A DNA stretch of 64,000 bases, taken from assembly GCA_015055945.1 (NCBI GenBank), contig SVHH01000001.1, positions 273,315-337,314 of the forward strand. Reading direction: 5' to 3'. The notes under the pieces are model-generated. The model was not told where the DNA came from. It worked only from the letters and a program-made list of their open reading frames with translations, and did not search any database. Numbering within the stretch: the stretch's first letter is position 1; each line of letters opens with the position of its first letter. The position numbers and the translations under genes were made by a program. The DNA comes from Clostridiales bacterium. Lineage in GTDB: Bacteria; Bacillota; Clostridia; Christensenellales; Borkfalkiaceae. Of this stretch, positions 1 to 9,533 are shown one piece after another.

Positions 1-954
1 TGCGGTAAATTCTTTATTACCTATATCGGTTGAGTTAATCTTAACGCTCATAACGGGTTGAGTTTGACCTTCGTAAGTCCAACCGATAAAGTCGTAACCT
101 TCTTTCGTGGGGTTGTTAAGCGTAAAAGAATCACCAACCGAGTAAGATATAGGATTGTCGGTTTTTTCCACGCCGTTGTAGAAAATCAAGTACTCGCTTT
201 CTTCAACCCAAAGCGCTTCTAAAGTAATATCATAATCAAATGAATACAAACTTTCACTAAACACTTTTGTTGCAACTTGTTCCAACTTCCACGCGCCGAA
301 AGTTTTGCCGTCCTTCTTAGGAACTGGCAATTCACCTATGGGCTGACCGTATTTAACTTCAAAATAAACTTTGCCGTTTTCGTCGGTCTTAATTAAATCT
401 TGGTTTTCAAAATTTAGCGTGCTGTCGTCTTGTTCTTGAAGATAAATTTTATAAGTGTTGGGTATCCACTTTGCTGTAACAGTTACGTTCGAATTGATAA
501 CGTCAAAATTATAACCGCCCCAAGTGGGGTCCATGGTGTAACCTTTTCTTTCATAAACGGGCGGAGTGATGTTAGTAACCGTATTGGTTTTAATTTCTTC
601 AGAACCGCTAACGAGCGTTGCATCTATTGCACCCGGTTCAAACTTAACTACGAATTCTTTTTCATACCATACTGCGGTAAGCGTAGTGTCTTTAGTAATA
701 TTTTCAGGTATATCATCCCAGCCCACGTGGTACGCTTGGTCGCATATAAACACTGGCAAAATAAGTTCTTTTGCATCTTTTACCCTTTGAATTAAATGTT
801 CTTCAGTAAACCCGTCCGCAAGCGTTGCTTGAGTATACTTACCAGGCGAAAAAGTAACGGTAAAAGAGCCGTCGTCAACGCAGCCGTAAAGCCCCACAAC
901 GGATGAAAAAGCAATTATTAAAGATAACGATAAAGATATAAGGAGTTTTTTCAC
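1..954 (-). CDS. Surface lipoprotein with InlB-type repeats (3' end outside window)
   Basis: The reading frame is open for 318 codons and runs off the left edge. The start is a GTG at 952-954 with an AAAGGTG SD eight bases upstream. A hydrophobic leader ends in LYGC, a lipobox, so the protein should be lipid-anchored outside the membrane. After it come at least two Listeria/Bacteroides-type (InlB B / Flg_new) modules, recognisable from the pattern G-Y-x(n)-W near Y-T-M-D-P-T-W-G-G-Y and V-T-A-K-W-I-P-N, and again near G-Y-D-F-I-G-W-T-Y. Such modules are beta-rich surface or adhesion domains. It has its own promoter. The ligand is unknown and the C-terminus is not seen. Confidence 0.8.
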   Translation of the reverse strand, partial: MKKLLISLSLSLIIAFSSVVGLYGCVDDGSFTVTFSPGKYTQATLADGFTEEHLIQRVKDAKELILPVFICDQAYHVGWDDIPENITKDTTLTAVWYEKEFVVKFEPGAIDATLVSGSEEIKTNTVTNITPPVYERKGYTMDPTWGGYNFDVINSNVTVTAKWIPNTYKIYLQEQDDSTLNFENQDLIKTDENGKVYFEVKYGQPIGELPVPKKDGKTFGAWKLEQVATKVFSESLYSFDYDITLEALWVEESEYLIFYNGVEKTDNPISYSVGDSFTLNNPTKEGYDFIGWTYEGQTQPVMSVKINSTDIGNKEFTA

Positions 955-1005
955 TTGTGCACCTTTTAATAAATTTCGCGCATTTAGCGCTTATCGTTAA
1001 AATAA

Positions 1006-1034
1006 ATTATACATTACAAATGTAATAAAGTCAA
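1006..1034 (-). promoter_or_regulatory. Promoter of the InlB-type lipoprotein with embedded TACA-N2-TGTA operator
   Basis: On the minus strand TTGACT (1029-1034) and TATAAT (1006-1011) are separated by 17 bases. The spacer contains ATTACA-AA-TGTAAT (1014-1027), a dyad of the TACA-N2-TGTA kind bound by BlaI/CopY-family repressors. Repressor identity is inference; no such regulator is in the window. Confidence 0.65.
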
Positions 1035-1043
1035 TACTAAAAC

Positions 1044-1074
1044 CAAAAAAACCGCACGTAACGCGCGGTTTTTA
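1044..1074. terminator. Terminator hairpin AAAACCGC/GCGGTTTT
   Basis: Eight-base arms with A- and T-runs on the two sides, lying 3' of the minus-strand membrane protein gene and upstream of the lipoprotein promoter. It ends the addB-addA-1086 transcription unit. Confidence 0.75.
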
Positions 1075-1085
1075 GCATTTTATCC

Positions 1086-1745
1086 TTATACACCGTACTT
1101 AGACATAATTTTAAGCAACGTTCCTAAGCCATCGTTAATCTTGCTTTTTGTAAGCGGAGTTTCATCTCCATTTTCTAAATCTATCACACTTTTTTCTAAT
1201 TCTTCCACTTTTCTTTTATCATCTGAAGATAACGGAATATAACTCAATCTAGCGATAACGTTTTTAACGTGCGTAAAATCAATTGTACTTTGCTTTACTT
1301 TTTCGCTGTTAGAAATGGTGTTGAGTTGCATTTTTGCACAAAAATCTTTAACCCGTGTTTGTTTTTTTAATGCACCAACATCTTCTTCACTTATTTTTTG
1401 GTCTATAAGTTTAACGAATTCTTTTTGTTTAATATTGACCTTTAAAACACGCTTTTTAGTGCAAACTATAGGTATTAACAGTAATATACATACCGCGATT
1501 TGCAATAAAACAAACTTTTGAGTGTGTTTACATAAAACGGCAAGTGCCCACTCTGCAAAGCATATTCCCGTTTCAAAAAGAAAAAAACTTACCCTAAGCA
1601 CCGCTCTATTCACTTCAAAAAAACGCAAAATTACAGCGGCTAAAGTGCAGCCTAAAATTAAGATTGCGGAAAATATGATAAATAATCCGCCCGCACCCAA
1701 ATAGTTATTTATGTAATCAAATAATAAATCAAAAAGTTCGGTCAT
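1086..1745 (-). CDS. Hypothetical membrane protein, 219 aa
   Basis: I do not recognise the family. The N-terminal ~95 residues contain about three hydrophobic segments (roughly residues 20-42, 47-70 and 76-95). A charged, helical, probably cytoplasmic C-terminal half follows, rich in Lys/Glu with likely coiled-coil stretches. It is the last gene of the addB-addA unit, 80 bases after addA. An SD (GAGGTGGG) lies directly before the ATG, and the start region is enclosed by a long inverted repeat (1731-1800). Function unknown. Confidence 0.7.
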   Translation of the reverse strand: MTELFDLLFDYINNYLGAGGLFIIFSAILILGCTLAAVILRFFEVNRAVLRVSFFLFETGICFAEWALAVLCKHTQKFVLLQIAVCILLLIPIVCTKKRVLKVNIKQKEFVKLIDQKISEEDVGALKKQTRVKDFCAKMQLNTISNSEKVKQSTIDFTHVKNVIARLSYIPLSSDDKRKVEELEKSVIDLENGDETPLTKSKINDGLGTLLKIMSKYGV

Positions 1746-1800
1746 AACCCACCTCGCCTAAATTTTAGGCTTTAAATAGGCTCGAATTACCGAACTTTTT
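1731..1800 (-). promoter_or_regulatory. 12-bp inverted repeat enclosing SD and start codon
   Basis: Arms 1731-1742 and 1789-1800 are perfectly complementary. In the minus-strand mRNA the upstream arm pairs with codons 1-5 of the 219-aa gene, beginning at the AUG. A nested hairpin (1756-1770) lies just before the SD. This could occlude translation or act as an attenuator between addA and the downstream gene. Confidence 0.55.
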
Positions 1801-1825
1801 ACATTATTTTGGCTTATTTAATAGT

Positions 1826-4800
1826 TTAATTAACACTTTCGCAAAAGCCGTGGAAAATATTTATGAGAGTTTTTCTTATAACCTTTTTACCAGTAATTTT
1901 CTCTACTGCATAAGCGTAAAGGTCTAATTGTTTTTTATATTTCTTTTTCAAACTTTCGTTAGCCAAAGACGAATACTTATAATCGATTATTTCCGCGCTG
2001 TCGCCGTCGACAACTAAAAGGTCTATTACACCTTGAATAAGCACTGGGGCATCGCTTGTCGTGTCAAAAACTTGTGATGCGGGCACGTTTACTAAAAAGC
2101 CCTTTTCCCTATACAACTTTTTGCCTTTTATACGACTGAAAGCGTCATAACTAAGCGCTTGATTTAACCTTTCAAGGTTAACTAGAGCAGCGTCTTCTCT
2201 GCTGATTAAACCGCAATCAATCATCCTTTCCACTTGCGTAAATAAGTCAATATCGCTATCAAAATCAAAGCACTCTAAAATTCTATGCGCAGCCGTACCG
2301 CTTTCTGCTGACGGAGTTTCTTCATCAAAAAGTGAATAAATCACTGGCGCATCTTCATCTATAACTTCAGTTTTACTAACTTCGGTTACACTTGCTTTTA
2401 ACGGCACTAAACAATCGGCCCTAAAGGGATATTCAGCACATATATCTTTTTGCATTTTTGCAACGATTTGTTCATCGGGCTTAATGATGATAACGTCTTT
2501 TTTATGCGCTAAAACGCGCTTAAACTCTAATTCCGCATCCGTATGAGAAAGAAAGCCCATACTTGACGGAATAAAATCTAAGAACTTATCCGCGCCGTGA
2601 AATTCGCTGCGGCGCAAGTCGTTTTTAGCCCAAAAAGTCAAGTGCAAAGCGTTTGTCGCTCTAGTTGCAGCAACGTAAAATAAGCGCATTTCTTCTTTGA
2701 TTCTCTCTAAACGCTTTTCTTCACGAATAATACCGCGCAAAATTGTTTCACTCTTACAACGCTTTTGGTCGTCATAATAGTTTACAGCATAGCCGTAATT
2801 TCTACTAAACAACATATCGCCGTAATCATCGTCCGTGTTAAAGGTGCGCTCTAGCCCGCAAGTAATAACCACTGGAAATTCTAAACCTTTTGACGCGTGA
2901 ATAGTCATTACTTTAACTGTATTATCACTTGCAAAAGGCGATAAGCCAAAGGCTTCGGGACAAGTTTCAACGCGCAACAAAAACTCTTTTACGGTCATTA
3001 TTTTACCGCCACTTACCGATGCCGAAACAAACTTTCTTAACCTATCTACCATATTATTGCCGTTTGGTTTAGCGTAGAGATGTGCTTCAAACGAACTGTC
3101 GTCAATCAGTTTATTAAGTGCTCCGTGTGCGCCTATAAAATCGGCTAAAATTCTAATCTTCTCAAAATAATCGTTAAACGAACTTAGTTTTTCTTGCAAA
3201 GGCGTTTTTGCGTTAGTTAAATAAAACTTAAACGCATCGTAAAAACCGCCGTGGCAATCAGTAGCGTTATCTTCATAAAACCTAACTATGCTAAGCAATT
3301 CTTCTTCACTAAAGTTACCAATAGTGCTCTTTAAGGTAGAAACTAAAGGCAAATCTTGCTTAAAGCAATCGATTAGTTTAAGCGCATTTATTACAACCTT
3401 GATTTCAGGAAAATCGCACACGTTTTCTTTTACATCAGAACTAACTGGAATTCCGTTTGCAATAAGCCCTGAAACCAAATCGCTTACGTATTTACTGCTG
3501 CGGTTTCTTGTTAAAATTGCAATATCGCCAAAAGTTACCGGACGGAATTCATCCGATTTCGTATCGTAAAAAGTCTTACCACGCTCTTCAAAAATTATGG
3601 TTGAAATAAGCGCGGCAAGCGTGTCCGTGTCGTCCTTTACGTCTTGCGGCATCTCGCGCAAAATATCGTAAATTCTAGGCTGTTCATCAGGGGTTTTTTC
3701 CGCCTTTTCTTTTTGCAAATAATGCAAAACTGCTCTACCAGAATAATCTTCAGGATAAAGCCCGCCCTTAACTAATTGCGCTTTTTCCCTATAATTTTCG
3801 CCGTAAACGCTGTCAGTCATACAGTAATTAAATATGCTGTTTACCATATTGATAACGCTGTCGGTTGAACGGAAGTTATGGTTAAGCCTTACCACCTTTT
3901 GACCATACTCGGTCATCCTTTTGTCTTTTTCGATAAAGAAATCGGGACGGCAACCGCGAAAACCGTAAATACTTTGCTTTACGTCGCCAACCATAAACAC
4001 GTTGTCTTTTGCAATCTTAGAAATAATTTCTTCCTGAACGCCGTTGGTGTCTTGATATTCATCCACGAAAATATATTTATATTTTTCACGAACTTCGTTA
4101 GCAACGCTTTCATCGCTTAAAATTTTAAACGCAAAATGCTCTAAATCGTTAAAGTCAAGCGCGTTTTCTTCACGCTTTTCTTGCGCGTAAATTTCCGCAA
4201 AACGATTGAGTATAATATTAAATTTTTCGCTGTGTTCTCTGCAAACGGCAGCGCGCGCTAAATCTTCTTCACGGTTAGCACCCACACACTTTGAAAAGCG
4301 GTTAATTAAGTCGGTAAAACTCTTCCTTACCGCCGCTACTATGTCTTTTTGCTCTTTTGCGGCTTCGCTTAACTTTCTTTCAACGTCTAAACGAAGTTTA
4401 TAGTTTTCATAGAATTTTATTGAATAAATATCTTTTGCCGCAATTACTGTGTCTATATCACCTATAAGCGTGTTGGTAAAGTTACAAGCCTTAGTTAACC
4501 CTTCAAGCGTAAACAACTGTAAGGCTGAAACTGCGTCGGCTTTCAATAAACTCAAGCGCTCGTTAAGAAGTTGCTTATACCTATCTAAAAGTTGGTCTAT
4601 GAATTCTTCGGTATAAATTTGCGCGCTCTTTTCTATAAGTTTTTTAGGCTCTGCTTCCGAATCAAAAAACGCATACGCCGATAAAATTAAACTCTTTAAG
4701 TTATCGTCTAAGCGGTTAGAAGAATGCCTATCCACAAGCGACAAAAACCAGTCTTGTTTACTTTCGTAAAACTCGGAAAAAGTTTTTTCAACACTTTCAA

Positions 4801-5221
4801 TGCGCAAAATATTAGCATCCGCTTCATCTAAAATCTTAAAGTCAGGTGATAAACCAACGGTAAAAAAGTACGAACGAATAATTCTTCCGCAAAAAGCGTG
4901 CATGGTACAAATATCCGCCGTTGCAATATCGGGGATTTGTTCTATACAAGCCTTTTTTTGCTCGGCGGTAATTTCACCGTCAAACTTCCCTAAGGCAACG
5001 TCGCTTAAAGCCTTTCTCATTTTTTGCTTCATATCCGCCGCCGCACTTTCAGTAAAAGTAACGGCAAGAATATTGTTTACGCTAACGCCTTCGGTTATGA
5101 TAAGCCTTTTAATGCGCTCAATCATAGTGTGCGTTTTGCCGCTTCCAGCGGATGCTGAAACAAGAATATTGCCACCAGCGTGGTTTACAACTTCAAGTTG
5201 TTCTTTTGTAAACTTACTCAT
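1826..5221 (-). CDS. addA: ATP-dependent helicase/nuclease subunit A
   Basis: This is the UvrD-type 3'-5' helicase plus nuclease subunit of the AddAB (RexAB) complex, which processes double-strand breaks for RecA loading. The Walker A SASAGSGKT is near residues 22-30. The DEYQD helicase motif, the V-x-L-N-H-N-F-R-S motif and VMTIHASKGLEFP follow in order. The C-terminus has a PD-(D/E)XK nuclease domain (GVIDLL ... EIIDYKYS ... QLDLYAYA). The start at 5221 overlaps the addB stop in an ATGAGTAA arrangement and has a GGAG SD nine bases upstream; a GTG 15 bases further out is less likely. It is coupled to addB. At 1131 aa it is near the usual length. Confidence 0.95.
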   Translation of the reverse strand: MSKFTKEQLEVVNHAGGNILVSASAGSGKTHTMIERIKRLIITEGVSVNNILAVTFTESAAADMKQKMRKALSDVALGKFDGEITAEQKKACIEQIPDIATADICTMHAFCGRIIRSYFFTVGLSPDFKILDEADANILRIESVEKTFSEFYESKQDWFLSLVDRHSSNRLDDNLKSLILSAYAFFDSEAEPKKLIEKSAQIYTEEFIDQLLDRYKQLLNERLSLLKADAVSALQLFTLEGLTKACNFTNTLIGDIDTVIAAKDIYSIKFYENYKLRLDVERKLSEAAKEQKDIVAAVRKSFTDLINRFSKCVGANREEDLARAAVCREHSEKFNIILNRFAEIYAQEKREENALDFNDLEHFAFKILSDESVANEVREKYKYIFVDEYQDTNGVQEEIISKIAKDNVFMVGDVKQSIYGFRGCRPDFFIEKDKRMTEYGQKVVRLNHNFRSTDSVINMVNSIFNYCMTDSVYGENYREKAQLVKGGLYPEDYSGRAVLHYLQKEKAEKTPDEQPRIYDILREMPQDVKDDTDTLAALISTIIFEERGKTFYDTKSDEFRPVTFGDIAILTRNRSSKYVSDLVSGLIANGIPVSSDVKENVCDFPEIKVVINALKLIDCFKQDLPLVSTLKSTIGNFSEEELLSIVRFYEDNATDCHGGFYDAFKFYLTNAKTPLQEKLSSFNDYFEKIRILADFIGAHGALNKLIDDSSFEAHLYAKPNGNNMVDRLRKFVSASVSGGKIMTVKEFLLRVETCPEAFGLSPFASDNTVKVMTIHASKGLEFPVVITCGLERTFNTDDDYGDMLFSRNYGYAVNYYDDQKRCKSETILRGIIREEKRLERIKEEMRLFYVAATRATNALHLTFWAKNDLRRSEFHGADKFLDFIPSSMGFLSHTDAELEFKRVLAHKKDVIIIKPDEQIVAKMQKDICAEYPFRADCLVPLKASVTEVSKTEVIDEDAPVIYSLFDEETPSAESGTAAHRILECFDFDSDIDLFTQVERMIDCGLISREDAALVNLERLNQALSYDAFSRIKGKKLYREKGFLVNVPASQVFDTTSDAPVLIQGVIDLLVVDGDSAEIIDYKYSSLANESLKKKYKKQLDLYAYAVEKITGKKVIRKTLINIFHGFCESVN

Positions 5222-8200
5222 CATCCACATCTCCACTAAATACGGCTTTTACACCGCCAACACTTCTTTTGTCCGCGTTATAAACGCCACAAAGCGCGCT
5301 GTAACTGCAAAATTCGCAAGCGTTTTCATACGGGGACGGCACTATTACACCGCTATCTAATCTCTCGGCTGCAAGTTCGCTTATCTTTAACGCGTAATCA
5401 ATGCAGTTTGAAAGGGTCAACTTGTCCACGGCATTTTTAATCTTACCGCTCTTTTCATCTACGCAAGCATCGGTAAAATTCGTTCCACCGTTATCAAAGA
5501 ACTCTTTATCTTGAGAAATAAGCGCATCTCTATCTTTAAGCGTTTTTCCAACGGCAAGCGTCTTTTTCTTATCGGTTTTACTTTCGTACTTATTCGAAAT
5601 CGCCAAATAATACAGTCCCGCGGGGGTTTTTGGCGCATCGTTATACTTACCCATAACCGCAGCAGCGTATAAATATAGTTGAAGTTTTACGCCGGCAAAA
5701 AGTGCCTTTTCGGACGCGTCCGCCTTACCGGTTTTATAGTCTAAAATTCTAAAGAATTCATCGTTTTCATCAACGCGGTCAATCTTACCTTTAAGTTTAA
5801 CCTTGCCGCCGCATAGCGGTATTGCGGGGTATTCGGCATTCTCGCCAAAGCCAACTTCGGTTTTGCATATCGTATAGTTAGAATTATCTAACGAAAGGTA
5901 AGTTTTATAACAATATTCCTTGCACTCTCTAAGCACTCTATTTACCGTGCAAATAGCGGAAAAATCAGTTAAATACTTCTTGTATTCATCCTTTTCAAGA
6001 ACGGTTTTGCTAACCTTTTCAAAAAGCGCGTCAGAAGTAGTTTTGTCGCTAACCTGCTTTAATCCCCTAACGTATCCTTTCAAAATATCGTGCATTAAGT
6101 TACCAACGGAAAGCACCTTAACCTGCCCTTCTTCACGCTCTCTAACCCTTAACGAATGAGAAATAAACGCGCGGAAAGGACACCTATAGTATTCTTCAAT
6201 AGCCGTAGGCGAAACGACACTTTTAATAAGTGAAACACTCTCTCCGTCAAGCCTTTCCTTAACTTGTTTTTGCGCGGCTTTAAGTATACTTTCTAACCCT
6301 TCGCCGCCCGTTGCAGCATAAAAAGACGACGGAATAGTAAAGTCGTAATTAAAATCGCCGTCACGCTTACCTAACACGAAATCTCCACACTCTCTAGCAA
6401 AGGTTTTGTATCCTGTTTCGCGGCTTAAATAACCGCTCAGCGCGGGGAACGGTTTTAATGTAAATAACTTAGCAATATCGTCAATAATTAGGCTCTTATC
6501 GTTTTGTTTGCCGTCAACCGTAGAAGTGGGATAAGATAAATATAGCCTTTCACTAAATGCTGAAAGTGCCATAGCAACCTTTTCACGCATTCTATGGTTT
6601 ACAACCTTAATTTTAGGTTCAACAAGGACTTTGATTTGTTCGAGTGAAGAAATTTCCACGTCGGAAAGTAGCGAAACGTCCGCTTGCACTGCGGGCACTG
6701 CGCTGGTTAAACCTATCGCAAACAATCTCTTTGCTTTTGCGAGCGCAGTTTCTTTAAACCCACCGATGAAAACAGCGTCGTTATACTGGGGAATTATACT
6801 CATTTTAAGCGAGCAAACACCTATTAAAAACAAGTTTTTGTACTCGGTTAAAGATAGTTTAACACCATCTAAAATCATAGTCATTTCACTGAGTAATTTT
6901 TCGATTGCATTGTAGATTTGCTCGGTGATTTTTGCTTGTTTTACTTCGCCTATGTCGCTAAGCGATAAGGCTAATTTTTCAAGTTTTTCTTTAACGCCCA
7001 AGTTTTGAATTAACGCCGAAATATTAAATGAACTTAAATACTGACAAAGCGTATCCCTTGTGCTTTCAAGCAACACAAGAGTTTCTTCGCTATCAGCGGG
7101 ATAAGCAAAGGGCGCAAAAATACGCTTGCGGTTTACGTTATATTTGATTAGATAATTTTCAAACTCATCGGTAAGGTTTTTATCTGCCATTACTAACGGA
7201 TTTTTCAAGAAAGATAAAAGATTTTTTCTATCAAAACCCGACCTAAACGTTTCTATATAAGATAAAATTAGCGTTACTAACGGATGGTTTAATGGCACGA
7301 TTTGCTCGTCTAAATAATAGGGAATTTCAAGTGCGTTAAAAACTGACCTTATACTATCGCGATAAGTTTCCGCGTCATCTAAGGCTATGGTAAAGTCTTT
7401 AAATTTGCACTCGCCGTCTAAAACAGAGCGGCGAATAATTTCACCAACGCGCATAATCTCATCATAAGGGTTTAGCGCAGCGCTAAAATATACTTCTTCA
7501 CTGTTTTTTAACTTCTTGTCATCTACAATTGTGGGCGAAAAAATATTATCGGCAATAATACTACCAGCAACGGAAAAGTCCCCGTCAAAACGCTTTTCAA
7601 AAAGGTTAAGCGATAATTCTTTGCATTTTGTGCGTACAAAGTTTGACGTTTCGTTTACGTAAGAAAAAGGATTATCCCCTTCAGTCAAAATAAACGTAAC
7701 TTGTTTAGCACTTTTTATCAACGCGCTGACAGCGTCGCGCGCTTGCGCAGTAAACGAACTAAACCCAACTACGAAAATTTCCGCGCCCTTGATTTCAGCA
7801 GAGTTATCTATTAGGTCGGGAAGGTATGAAAGCAACGAACTTTGGTCTTCAAAGCCATTATCTTTAACGTACTTTTCATACTGCAAATAAATCTTATAAA
7901 TATCGGTTAATTTATTTTTCAACACGCCGCGCGTATTTTGCGCAGCAAATTCCACGTCTTCAGGCTTAACCTTTGCGCTCTTTAACTGAATAATTAAGTC
8001 ATAAAGGGACGATGCAAAATTTTGAGTAGATTGATTAAAACAAACTAAACTTACGCTTGACAAAATGCGCTTGATAGCCATAGCCGAACCTTCTTTTGAA
8101 AGAACTCTGCCAAGGTTTTTTCTTGCGCTTAAAAACTTACCGAAAGAATAAACTTCGGTATTAAAACTTCCCCCCACCTTATCACACAGCATACGCTCAA

Positions 8201-8330
8201 TCATAAGCGAAACTTTTGCTTCGCAAAAAACTATGCGCTTTCCATCTAAACCGTTACTGTTTTCAGCAAGGTTTTTAGTAAGAATGGGAAATAAATTAAA
8301 ATAAGAATTAGTTAAAAATAAATTTATCAT
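5214..8330 (-). CDS. addB: ATP-dependent nuclease subunit B, RexB-like
   Basis: Inactivated-helicase plus nuclease subunit of AddAB/RexAB. The C-terminal nuclease has KGKIDRVDENDEFFRILDYKTGK-type residues (D ... LDYKTGK ... LQLYLYA). Four cysteines typical of the iron-sulfur staple are present: one in EYYRCPFRAF and three in CEFCSYSALCG. The N-terminus (MINLFLTNSYFNLFP) lacks the GxxGxGKT P-loop found in Bacillus AddB, so this copy resembles RexB. No SD is visible before the ATG; an AT-rich TACAAT/TATAAT lies immediately upstream, so the start could be leaderless. First gene of the addB-addA-1086 unit, 1038 aa. Confidence 0.9.
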   Translation of the reverse strand: MINLFLTNSYFNLFPILTKNLAENSNGLDGKRIVFCEAKVSLMIERMLCDKVGGSFNTEVYSFGKFLSARKNLGRVLSKEGSAMAIKRILSSVSLVCFNQSTQNFASSLYDLIIQLKSAKVKPEDVEFAAQNTRGVLKNKLTDIYKIYLQYEKYVKDNGFEDQSSLLSYLPDLIDNSAEIKGAEIFVVGFSSFTAQARDAVSALIKSAKQVTFILTEGDNPFSYVNETSNFVRTKCKELSLNLFEKRFDGDFSVAGSIIADNIFSPTIVDDKKLKNSEEVYFSAALNPYDEIMRVGEIIRRSVLDGECKFKDFTIALDDAETYRDSIRSVFNALEIPYYLDEQIVPLNHPLVTLILSYIETFRSGFDRKNLLSFLKNPLVMADKNLTDEFENYLIKYNVNRKRIFAPFAYPADSEETLVLLESTRDTLCQYLSSFNISALIQNLGVKEKLEKLALSLSDIGEVKQAKITEQIYNAIEKLLSEMTMILDGVKLSLTEYKNLFLIGVCSLKMSIIPQYNDAVFIGGFKETALAKAKRLFAIGLTSAVPAVQADVSLLSDVEISSLEQIKVLVEPKIKVVNHRMREKVAMALSAFSERLYLSYPTSTVDGKQNDKSLIIDDIAKLFTLKPFPALSGYLSRETGYKTFARECGDFVLGKRDGDFNYDFTIPSSFYAATGGEGLESILKAAQKQVKERLDGESVSLIKSVVSPTAIEEYYRCPFRAFISHSLRVREREEGQVKVLSVGNLMHDILKGYVRGLKQVSDKTTSDALFEKVSKTVLEKDEYKKYLTDFSAICTVNRVLRECKEYCYKTYLSLDNSNYTICKTEVGFGENAEYPAIPLCGGKVKLKGKIDRVDENDEFFRILDYKTGKADASEKALFAGVKLQLYLYAAAVMGKYNDAPKTPAGLYYLAISNKYESKTDKKKTLAVGKTLKDRDALISQDKEFFDNGGTNFTDACVDEKSGKIKNAVDKLTLSNCIDYALKISELAAERLDSGVIVPSPYENACEFCSYSALCGVYNADKRSVGGVKAVFSGDVDDE

Positions 8331-8381
8331 AATTATATTGTAACATATTTAAGAAACTTTTAAAGTTCTTTTGCATTAAGT

Positions 8382-8410
8382 TTTACAATTTTTTTTATTT
8401 GTGTTATTAT
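8382..8410 (+). promoter_or_regulatory. Promoter of the 8439 lipoprotein
   Basis: TTTACA (8382-8387), 17-base spacer, TATTAT (8405-8410). The intergenic region is shared with the divergent addB. Confidence 0.7.
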
Positions 8411-8438
8411 ATAAGCGTACTAATTTAGGGAGATGAAA

Positions 8439-9470
8439 ATGAAAAAACGCTTTTTTAAATTTTTGTCGCTAATTCTTGCAGTTTCGATAAGCCTTTTTAC
8501 CGTAGGCTGCACGGAAGACAACACACTTTATTTTAATAATGACTTCCTTGGTGGCGGCTCTGTTTCTGACGCGCCTATGGATTATACCGAAACACTTATT
8601 TACGACGTAACCTATACACCCTCTTTTGGAAAGGTTGAAAAGGCAGACGCACTTATTCAAAAAGCAGTCAATTATAACTTTACTGGTACGTACGAAATGA
8701 ATTTTTCTTCAGGGCTTACACCCCCAGAAGAATACGCGCTTGAAATTGACGGAGAATCTCAAGTTTATTGCTTGACTTCAACTCTTACCTTGAACGCGTG
8801 GTACGACTTAGAAGGAACTTTTGATGAAGGATATACCGAAGTTGACGGCGGAAAACAATACGTAGACACTATTAAATCTAAAGTTTACTTCTTGCCCAAA
8901 GGTCATTCTTTTGCACCTATCGTTTCAACGGTCGAACAAGATTACTCTTTACTCTTCGCAGCAAACTCTAAATTCGAAGTTGCAAAAATCAAAACGACAA
9001 GCAAAACGGTTTATAAAAATAATTCTTACACGACCACTATAAACTACGCTGATGGCAGTCAAAAAATTTCCACTTGTGAGTACGAGTTCAAAACTGCAAT
9101 TGATAATGCTCAATTCTTGTTCGCGCTTAGAAACTTAACGGTAAATTCAGGTACAATTAATATTGCAAACCTTCCCGTTATAACCCCCGCTTACAATAGC
9201 CCGCAAACTTTAACCGTTACAAACAACACCGAAAACACTACTTCTTGGACTATTGACGGCGTACAAACAAATTACGTAGTAAAAAATCTTCAAGTTTATA
9301 GACAAGACGCTTACAACAGAGGCTTATCGCAATACTTATTAGTAACCAAAACTAGTAACGACACTCCTCAATTAAAATCACAAGTTCTTCAATACGTTTA
9401 TCCGCTTTTAACTTACGGAACAAACAACCAAATGGGCGCGCTCGTTTATAAATTAGTAAGCGTTAAATAA
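8439..9470 (+). CDS. Hypothetical lipoprotein, 343 aa
   Basis: A signal peptide MKKRFFKFLSL... ends in TVGC, a lipobox, so the product should be anchored to the outer face of the membrane. The rest is a soluble, Thr/Tyr/Asn-rich, probably beta-rich domain that I do not recognise. The start at 8439 is chosen over 8433 because AGGGAG (8427-8432) then has the proper six-base spacing. It is monocistronic, with its own promoter and a strong terminator. Function unknown. Confidence 0.8.
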   Translation: MKKRFFKFLSLILAVSISLFTVGCTEDNTLYFNNDFLGGGSVSDAPMDYTETLIYDVTYTPSFGKVEKADALIQKAVNYNFTGTYEMNFSSGLTPPEEYALEIDGESQVYCLTSTLTLNAWYDLEGTFDEGYTEVDGGKQYVDTIKSKVYFLPKGHSFAPIVSTVEQDYSLLFAANSKFEVAKIKTTSKTVYKNNSYTTTINYADGSQKISTCEYEFKTAIDNAQFLFALRNLTVNSGTINIANLPVITPAYNSPQTLTVTNNTENTTSWTIDGVQTNYVVKNLQVYRQDAYNRGLSQYLLVTKTSNDTPQLKSQVLQYVYPLLTYGTNNQMGALVYKLVSVK

Positions 9471-9486
9471 TTTTACAATGATAACA

Positions 9487-9515
9487 AAAAACGACCTTTT
9501 AGCAAGGTCGTTTTT
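9487..9515. terminator. Bidirectional terminator, 12-bp stem
   Basis: AAAAACGACCTT, 5-base loop, AAGGTCGTTTTT, placed between two convergent lipoprotein genes. Confidence 0.9.
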
Positions 9516-9533
9516 CTTTTATTTAATTTACAT

